DNA from: Idiomarina sp. | GTDB taxonomy: Bacteria > Pseudomonadota > Gammaproteobacteria > Enterobacterales > Alteromonadaceae | DNA length: 35,845 nucleotides | Assembly (NCBI GenBank): GCA_020832105.1 | Contig: JAFIFH010000066.1 | Span: 1 to 35,845, forward strand | Reading direction: 5' to 3' | Part shown: positions 32,060 through 35,845 of the stretch, piece by piece | Numbering within the stretch: position 1 is the stretch's first letter | Layout of the letters: each line of letters starts with the position of its first letter | Program-made: the position numbers and the translations under genes | The notes under the pieces: model-generated | What the model was told of the DNA's origin: nothing | The model's database searches: none | What the model saw: the letters and a program-made list of their open reading frames with translations, nothing else

Positions 32060-32356
32060 AAACTACCTTTTTTAGCGCACGACCTTTAAGCCGCGGACCC
32101 CTCTTTTATTTGGTTGAGGGTTTGTCTGTTTTTGTTTTCAATGTGGTTTGGACTAAATTTTCTATTACTTTGCCAGAATCAGCCGCCGATGTTGACTGGT
32201 TTTTTTACAATGTGCTGCTGTCCTACAAGCGTGTTCATTCTCAATCTTGAATTTGAGTACACTTTACTACAATTGCGCCACCACCAGGCAGAAAAATAAA
32301 GCAAAAAACAGGCCAGAAATAAGTTAACCAAAAGCTGGCGAAGTTATCCTGTTGAG
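32060..32356. other. 297-base AT-rich gap between gloB and mltD
   Basis: No gene seen. It should contain the mltD promoter (minus strand) and the gloB 3' end. Only a weak 5-bp inverted repeat (CCCTC 32099-32103, GAGGG 32116-32120) and T-rich tracts are visible; no terminator with stem and T-run could be supported. Confidence 0.5.
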
Positions 32357-33118
32357 TTAAAAGCTATCTTTCCAATGGCGTATGCAAGCGAAGACATCTG
32401 CCGGGTCCGTTAAGCTGGTCTGGGCACGCTGTTGTGCTGCATCTTTGACGCTCTGCATGCGGCAGCGCAAGAACGGATTGACATTGAACTCCAGGGCGAG
32501 GGTGCTAGGCAAGGTGATCTGGCCATCTTCACGCTTTTTTTTCACCTCAGCCAGATAGGTGGTGATGGCGTGGTTGTCGGGCTCAACCGCTGCGGCGAAA
32601 TTAAGATTGGCCTCAGTATACTCGTGTGCACAATACACCAGGGTGTCGTCCGGCAATGCACTTAAATACTCCAGGCTGTGCCAGAACTGCTGCGGTTGCC
32701 CCTCAAACATACGCCCGCAACCTGCAGAAAATAGGGTGTCACCACAAAATAACCAGGGGGCGGCATAAAAAGCGATATGGTCGAGGGTGTGTCCAGGGCA
32801 GGCGAGTACTGAAAAATCCAGGCCCAAGGACGGAATGTTGACGTTATCGGCGTCGCCAACCCGGTGCGTCAGTTCGCTGATCGTCGGGTTGTCCGGGCCA
32901 TAAACCGGGCAGTCAGTTAATTGACGCAGGGCTTTAACGCCGCCGGTATGGTCATGGTGATGGTGAGTCACCAGAATCGCCGCTATGCTTAACTGGTGCT
33001 GTGATACAAACTCAATCACACCCTCGGCTTGACCTGGGTCGATAACCACACAATGATGGGAGTCGTGAATGATCCAGATATAGTTGTCGTCGAAAGCCGA
33101 CACCGCGTGAATATGCAT
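32357..33118 (-). CDS. gloB: Hydroxyacylglutathione hydrolase (glyoxalase II)
   Basis: 253 residues, as expected (E. coli 251). The metallo-beta-lactamase metal site is intact: THHHHDH (H52, H54, D56, H57), CPGHTLDH, CGDTLFSAGCGRMFEG and CAHEYTEANL. The C-terminal HAGH domain ends in NPFLRC and IRHWKDSF. It hydrolyses S-lactoylglutathione in methylglyoxal detoxification. ATG 33118 is chosen: GAGGG lies 7 bases before it and the family starts MxIHAVSAFDDNYIW; the frame is open 28 codons further upstream without homology. Divergent from the YafS-like methyltransferase gene, with 46 bases between them, so both promoters must share or overlap that gap. Confidence 0.97.
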   Translation of the reverse strand: MHIHAVSAFDDNYIWIIHDSHHCVVIDPGQAEGVIEFVSQHQLSIAAILVTHHHHDHTGGVKALRQLTDCPVYGPDNPTISELTHRVGDADNVNIPSLGLDFSVLACPGHTLDHIAFYAAPWLFCGDTLFSAGCGRMFEGQPQQFWHSLEYLSALPDDTLVYCAHEYTEANLNFAAAVEPDNHAITTYLAEVKKKREDGQITLPSTLALEFNVNPFLRCRMQSVKDAAQQRAQTSLTDPADVFACIRHWKDSF

Positions 33119-33164
33119 AGCAATTCCCTCGTCTTTAGTGTCAAACCAGTATAAGGGGCAATCG

Positions 33165-33914
33165 GTGTTAATAAAACCCGCACTCATTAATCGAACGCGC
33201 ACCCGGCCTTTGCAGTGGCGCGATGTCGCCCATGGTGCCTGGTTATGTCAGCAGGAACGCCTCGCCCTTGCGCCTTTCTGGCCTAGTATTGCCGGAGACT
33301 ACGCGTTACAGCTGGGGCCGCTTAGTGACGCGGTGTCCACCGGCTGTAAGGCAACTGAATTGGTCACTGTGCACGCAGGCGCTCAGGCTCGGGTAAAAGC
33401 TGAACTCAATGCCTTGCCGTTTTCCCGACGCAGCGTTGATGTGGTAGTGATGGCGCATGTGCTTGAATACGCCAAAGACCCTCATCAGGTTTTGCGCGAG
33501 GCGGATCGCGCCCTTGGTTTTGACGGTTACATGGTGGTCACTGCTTATAATCCGTGGTCACTGGCAACCCTGGTTGGGGCCTTACCCGGACAGGCTGGCA
33601 AAGCGCCATGGACAGGGCGCTACTTTACTAAGGGCAGGGTAATGGACTGGTTATCCTTATTGAATTATGAAGTGCTTGCCGAGGGGTATATCGGCAATAG
33701 CAGCTTATGGCCGATGCCCACCGAGCGTAGCGTCAATGCCAAGGACAACCCTCTATGTCGTAGCTTGCCTTGGTTACGCTGTGGCTACTTCATTGTCGCC
33801 CGAAAGCGGGTGTTCCCACTGACCCCAAGCCCCGGTTTTATTCGATTTGCCCGTGCAGTGAGAACACCCCAACCCGCTCAAGCCCGGCATACCCAGCGTG
33901 TTGACAAAGATTAG
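33165..33914 (+). CDS. YafS-like class I SAM-dependent methyltransferase
   Basis: 249 residues from GTG 33165, which is preceded by AAGGGG six bases upstream; an upstream in-frame GTG at 33138 lacks such a signal. The sequence follows E. coli YafS: PLQWRDVAHGAWLCQQERLAL, LPFSRRSVDVVVMAHVLEYAKDPHQVLREADRAL, YNPWSLATL, VMDWLSLLNYEVL and FIVARKR. The usual glycine-rich SAM loop appears as LQLGPLSDA, weakened as in YafS, so activity is not certain. Substrate unknown. It sits divergently beside gloB in the same arrangement as E. coli yafS-gloB. The rnhA-dnaQ genes usually on its other side in gammaproteobacteria are replaced here by the sulfur operon. Confidence 0.88.
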   Translation: MLIKPALINRTRTRPLQWRDVAHGAWLCQQERLALAPFWPSIAGDYALQLGPLSDAVSTGCKATELVTVHAGAQARVKAELNALPFSRRSVDVVVMAHVLEYAKDPHQVLREADRALGFDGYMVVTAYNPWSLATLVGALPGQAGKAPWTGRYFTKGRVMDWLSLLNYEVLAEGYIGNSSLWPMPTERSVNAKDNPLCRSLPWLRCGYFIVARKRVFPLTPSPGFIRFARAVRTPQPAQARHTQRVDKD

Positions 33915-33928
33915 CATTGGATTATAAT
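33901..33928 (+). promoter_or_regulatory. Near-consensus sigma-70 promoter of the sulfur operon
   Basis: TTGACA at 33901-33906 and TATAAT at 33923-33928, both perfect consensus hexamers, with a 16-base spacer. The -35 box lies inside the last codons of the methyltransferase gene. Transcription would start near 33935, about 50 bases before the TauE gene. Confidence 0.8.
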
Positions 33929-33944
33929 GGTTTTTAGTTATATC

Positions 33945-33965
33945 TATATACCATAAAGGTATATA
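33945..33965. promoter_or_regulatory. Perfect AT-rich palindrome downstream of the promoter, candidate repressor operator
   Basis: TATATACC (33945-33952), ATAAA, GGTATATA (33958-33965): 8-bp perfect arms about 10-30 bases past the predicted transcription start. Placement fits a roadblock operator. AT-rich palindromes are bound by ArsR-family persulfide sensors (BigR/SqrR/YgaV) that control TauE, rhodanese and YeeE genes elsewhere; assignment here is inference. Confidence 0.6.
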
Positions 33966-33987
33966 AGTTGAATTTGAGGGCTCACAG

Positions 33988-34737
33988 ATGATGGCTTTAC
34001 TCGGTGCGCTGATTATCGGTATCAGCTTAGGTTTGTTTGGCTCAGGCGGTTCTATTCTTACTGTCCCGGTGCTGCTATATCTCGTGCATCAGGATCCTCA
34101 GGTGGCGATAGCCTCTTCCTTGCTGATCGTCGGCGGGATTAGCCTGTTCGGCTCCATTCAAAACACCTTTAGAGGACTAGTCAGCTGGCGTCATGTAGGT
34201 TTCTTTGGGTTACCTGGAATGGCCGGTACCTGGCTTGGCGCTTACGCCGGACTCCTGGTCGATGCCCGCTGGCAACTGTTGGTGTTTGCGCTATTGATGG
34301 CAGTCGCCGCATGGACGATGTGGCGTGCGCGCCTCCCTGTACTTGGTGCACCGGTGGTCATCCGGCCATATAAAGTCATGGCAGAGGGCTTGCTGGTCGG
34401 TGCGATTACGGGTTTCGTCGGGGTCGGTGGTGGCTTCTTGATTGTACCTGCATTGGTTTTGCTCGGTGGGTTAAGTTTACCCATCGGTGTAGCCACCAGC
34501 CTGGTGATCATTGCGCTTAAATCGATGGTTGGTTTTGTCCAGTACTATGTACCGATGGCGAATGCCGGCTATCAGTTTGATATGAAGGTGATTGCCATCA
34601 TGATTGTCGCAGGTGTGCTTGGTAGTTTTGGTGGCAGCTGGTTAGCCACGCGATTACCGAAAGAGAAATTGCAAAAGGGCTTTGCCGTGTTTTTGGTGGT
34701 GATGGCCGGTGTGGTGATTTATCAGTCCGTTTTGTAA
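33988..34737 (+). CDS. TauE/SafE-family membrane exporter (sulfite/sulfur anion type)
   Basis: 249 residues, mostly hydrophobic with about eight helices in two similar halves: LFGSGGSILTVPVLLYL near 12-28 and GFVGVGGGFLIVPALVLLGGLSLPIGVATSLVII near 140-173, the family's repeated motif. These proteins export sulfite, thiosulfate or related anions across the inner membrane. First gene of an operon with a rhodanese and YeeE/YedE proteins, a set seen in persulfide/sulfide-stress clusters. GAGGG is 7 bases before ATG 33988; ATG 33991 is also possible. The exact substrate is inferred only from context. Confidence 0.9.
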   Translation: MMALLGALIIGISLGLFGSGGSILTVPVLLYLVHQDPQVAIASSLLIVGGISLFGSIQNTFRGLVSWRHVGFFGLPGMAGTWLGAYAGLLVDARWQLLVFALLMAVAAWTMWRARLPVLGAPVVIRPYKVMAEGLLVGAITGFVGVGGGFLIVPALVLLGGLSLPIGVATSLVIIALKSMVGFVQYYVPMANAGYQFDMKVIAIMIVAGVLGSFGGSWLATRLPKEKLQKGFAVFLVVMAGVVIYQSVL

Positions 34738-34798
34738 CTACGAATGGCAGAGCGAATGGTAAGTGCGCCAATTGATATTAGACTTAACGAATACTACA

Positions 34799-34824
34799 GG
34801 CTTTGGATACGTTCAACCAAAGCC
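34799..34824 (+). other. Stem-loop between TauE and rhodanese genes
   Basis: GGCTTTGG (34799-34806) and CCAAAGCC (34817-34824) form a perfect 8-bp stem with a 10-base loop, 27 bases before the rhodanese start. There is no T-tract, so it is more likely an mRNA stability or processing element than a terminator. Confidence 0.45.
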
Positions 34825-34850
34825 GTTGGATAATAAAGAAGGAGCACAGA

Positions 34851-35246
34851 ATGAAAACAGCACAACAGTTAGTGGCCGATGCGAAAACGCGTATTCAGGA
34901 AGTTAGCATCGACGATTTAGAGCAGGCGCTGCACAGTGATGCATTGATTATTGATACTCGAGAGCCGGCTGAATTTGCTGACCACAGTATTCCCCAGGCA
35001 ATTAACTTGCCGCGCGGTGTGCTTGAGTTTCAGTTAGCGAATCATCCGGCGGTTGCAGCCAGCGGCTGCGCCCCGGAAGTTGCATTAGAGCAACTGAAGA
35101 GCCGGCCGACCTATCTGATTTGCCGCTCAGGAGGGCGCTCAGCACTTGCCGCCGACTCGTTGCAAAAGATGGGGCTGGAAAAGGTTTATTCAGTGGCCGG
35201 TGGCATGCAAGCCTGGGTTGATGCGAGCAAACCGGTAGATAAGTAA
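34851..35246 (+). CDS. Rhodanese-like sulfurtransferase, single domain
   Basis: 131 residues. One rhodanese domain (about 20-128) with LIIDTREPAEFADHSIPQAINLPRGVLEF and the active-site loop CRSGGRS whose C91 would carry the persulfide, then VYSVAGGMQAWVD. It moves sulfane sulfur to a thiol acceptor in the cytoplasm. No signal peptide. ATG 34851 is chosen for the strong AAGGAG 6 bases upstream; the frame is open 16 codons earlier but without such a site. Between the exporter and YeeE genes, so likely part of sulfide or persulfide detoxification. Confidence 0.93.
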   Translation: MKTAQQLVADAKTRIQEVSIDDLEQALHSDALIIDTREPAEFADHSIPQAINLPRGVLEFQLANHPAVAASGCAPEVALEQLKSRPTYLICRSGGRSALAADSLQKMGLEKVYSVAGGMQAWVDASKPVDK

Positions 35247-35248
35247 CG

Positions 35249-35282
35249 CCCGGTGACGGCCACCGGGTGTCATACAACACCC
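35249..35282 (+). promoter_or_regulatory. Two overlapping, mutually exclusive hairpins before the YeeE gene
   Basis: CCCGGTG (35249-35255) pairs with CACCGGG (35261-35267); GGGTGT (35265-35270) pairs with ACACCC (35277-35282). The two stems share GGG at 35265-35267 and cannot coexist. They end just before the GAGG ribosome-binding site of the next gene. Could modulate translation within the operon; inference only. Confidence 0.4.
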
Positions 35283-35300
35283 TTGTAAGATGAGGTTCAT

Positions 35301-35723
35301 ATGGAAAATTTCACCCCGATAAGTTCCCTGTTAGGGGGCGCAATGATCGGAGCTGGCGCACTGGTGCTGATGGCCTTTTTAGGTCGTATCGCCGGTATCT
35401 CGGGCATTACGTCGAGCGCTATTTTCAGCGCAGACGGTCGTGCCTGGCGCCTGGCATTTGTGGTTGGGCTATTAGTTGGGCCGTTGGTTGTGGGCTTGCT
35501 GTGGGCCGACTTTAGTTATGCAACACCAAGCCTCGGCTGGGAGGTTGTGGTTGCCGGATTACTGGTGGGTATCGGCACTGGGATTGGTTCAGGCTGTACG
35601 TCAGGTCACGGGATTTGTGGCATCGGTCGCCTGTCGATGCGTTCAATCGTGGCGACTCTGGTGTTCATGGCTGCAGGCTTTCTCATCGCTACGCTATTTA
35701 CCCAAGGAGCTGCAACATGGTGA
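35301..35723 (+). CDS. YeeE/YedE-family sulfur transport protein, first half-transporter
   Basis: 140 residues, about half of E. coli YeeE, with four hydrophobic segments (about 8-28, 50-68, 80-97, 112-132). The conserved cysteine motif GSGCTSGHGICG lies near 95-106; in YeeE-type thiosulfate transporters cysteines in such motifs relay the substrate. GAGG precedes the ATG by about 6 bases. It overlaps the next gene by 7 bases (35717-35723), which encodes the second half, so the two chains probably form one heteromeric transporter. Such split pairs usually sit with rhodanese or persulfide-handling genes. Confidence 0.9.
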   Translation: MENFTPISSLLGGAMIGAGALVLMAFLGRIAGISGITSSAIFSADGRAWRLAFVVGLLVGPLVVGLLWADFSYATPSLGWEVVVAGLLVGIGTGIGSGCTSGHGICGIGRLSMRSIVATLVFMAAGFLIATLFTQGAATW

Positions 35724-35845
35724 TTCTAATTGCATTCTTAAGCGGTTTGTTGATGACCGCAGGTATTGCGGTATCGGCGATGATAGATCCCAACAAGGTC
35801 CTTGGGTTTCTGCACCTGGGTGCGAACTGGGATCCCAGTCTGGCA
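35717..35845 (+). CDS. YeeE/YedE-family protein, second half-transporter (3' end outside window)
   Basis: Only 43 codons are present. The start ATG overlaps the previous gene by 7 bases (ATGGTGA) and AGGAG lies 8 bases upstream. The visible chain begins with a hydrophobic helix (VILIAFLSGLLMTAGIAVSAM) and continues DPNKVLGFLHLGANWDPSLA, which is typical of the DUF6691/YeeE second-half proteins found immediately after split YeeE genes. It would pair with the 140-residue protein. Whether an ArsR-type regulator follows is outside the window. Confidence 0.87.
   Translation, partial: MVILIAFLSGLLMTAGIAVSAMIDPNKVLGFLHLGANWDPSLA

Noticed and set aside
32114..32299. Small 61-codon open frame in the gloB-mltD gap
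   Set aside because: No ribosome-binding site, unusual residue composition and no recognisable domain; treated as intergenic.
32357..33118. gloB as a persulfide dioxygenase belonging to the sulfur operon
   Set aside because: The HAGH C-terminal domain, length and SAFDDNYIW start identify true glyoxalase II, and the gene is on the opposite strand in the conserved mltD-gloB order.

Overview
The window looks like core chromosome of a marine-type gammaproteobacterium, most likely order Alteromonadales (Alteromonadaceae, Shewanella or Idiomarina-like). The reasons are a gammaproteobacterial RplS tail, an smc-zipA-ligA cluster (SMC rather than MukBEF), a pabB-nudL-sdaA block and an mltD-gloB-yafS block in the same relative order as in E. 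coli, and a two-gene partner-switching module like Shewanella CrsA/CrsR. The exact genus is inference. I see no tRNA, rRNA, insertion sequence, phage or CRISPR array.

Layout: 1-2085 holds the end of rplS, a strong terminator, a striking 25-bp perfect inverted repeat, a J-domain protein and tyrA. 2117-3694 (minus) encodes cytochrome c', cytochrome b561 and a stand-alone receiver. 3919-8315 encodes two exported amidohydrolase-family proteins containing three amidohydrolase-like domains, of which only one keeps the metal ligands. 8388-13164 is a signalling block: a tandem-receiver protein, a STAS anti-sigma antagonist, a receiver-PP2C-anti-sigma kinase fusion, a YciH/SUI1 protein, an unknown membrane-anchored protein and a sensorless histidine kinase. 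13407-18013 holds cysB, sdaA, nudL and pabB. 18203-21173 holds class I fumarase and rmuC. 21196-22875 (minus) encodes a periplasmic binding-like protein and an outer-membrane barrel. 23188-29903 is smc-zipA-ligA. 29880-33118 (minus) holds an exported unknown protein, mltD and gloB. 33165-33914 is a YafS-like methyltransferase. 33988 to the end is a sulfur-handling operon (TauE/SafE exporter, rhodanese, split YeeE/YedE) that runs off the right edge.

Most genes are housekeeping. The most distinctive parts are the partner-switching and phosphorelay neighbourhood (8.4-13.2 kb), the amidohydrolase pair with two apparently dead domains, the near-consensus promoter followed by a perfect palindrome in front of the sulfur operon, and the long perfect hairpin after rplS. 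I did not find a clearly undescribed defence or mobile system; the candidates for new biology are regulatory or concern unassigned proteins.
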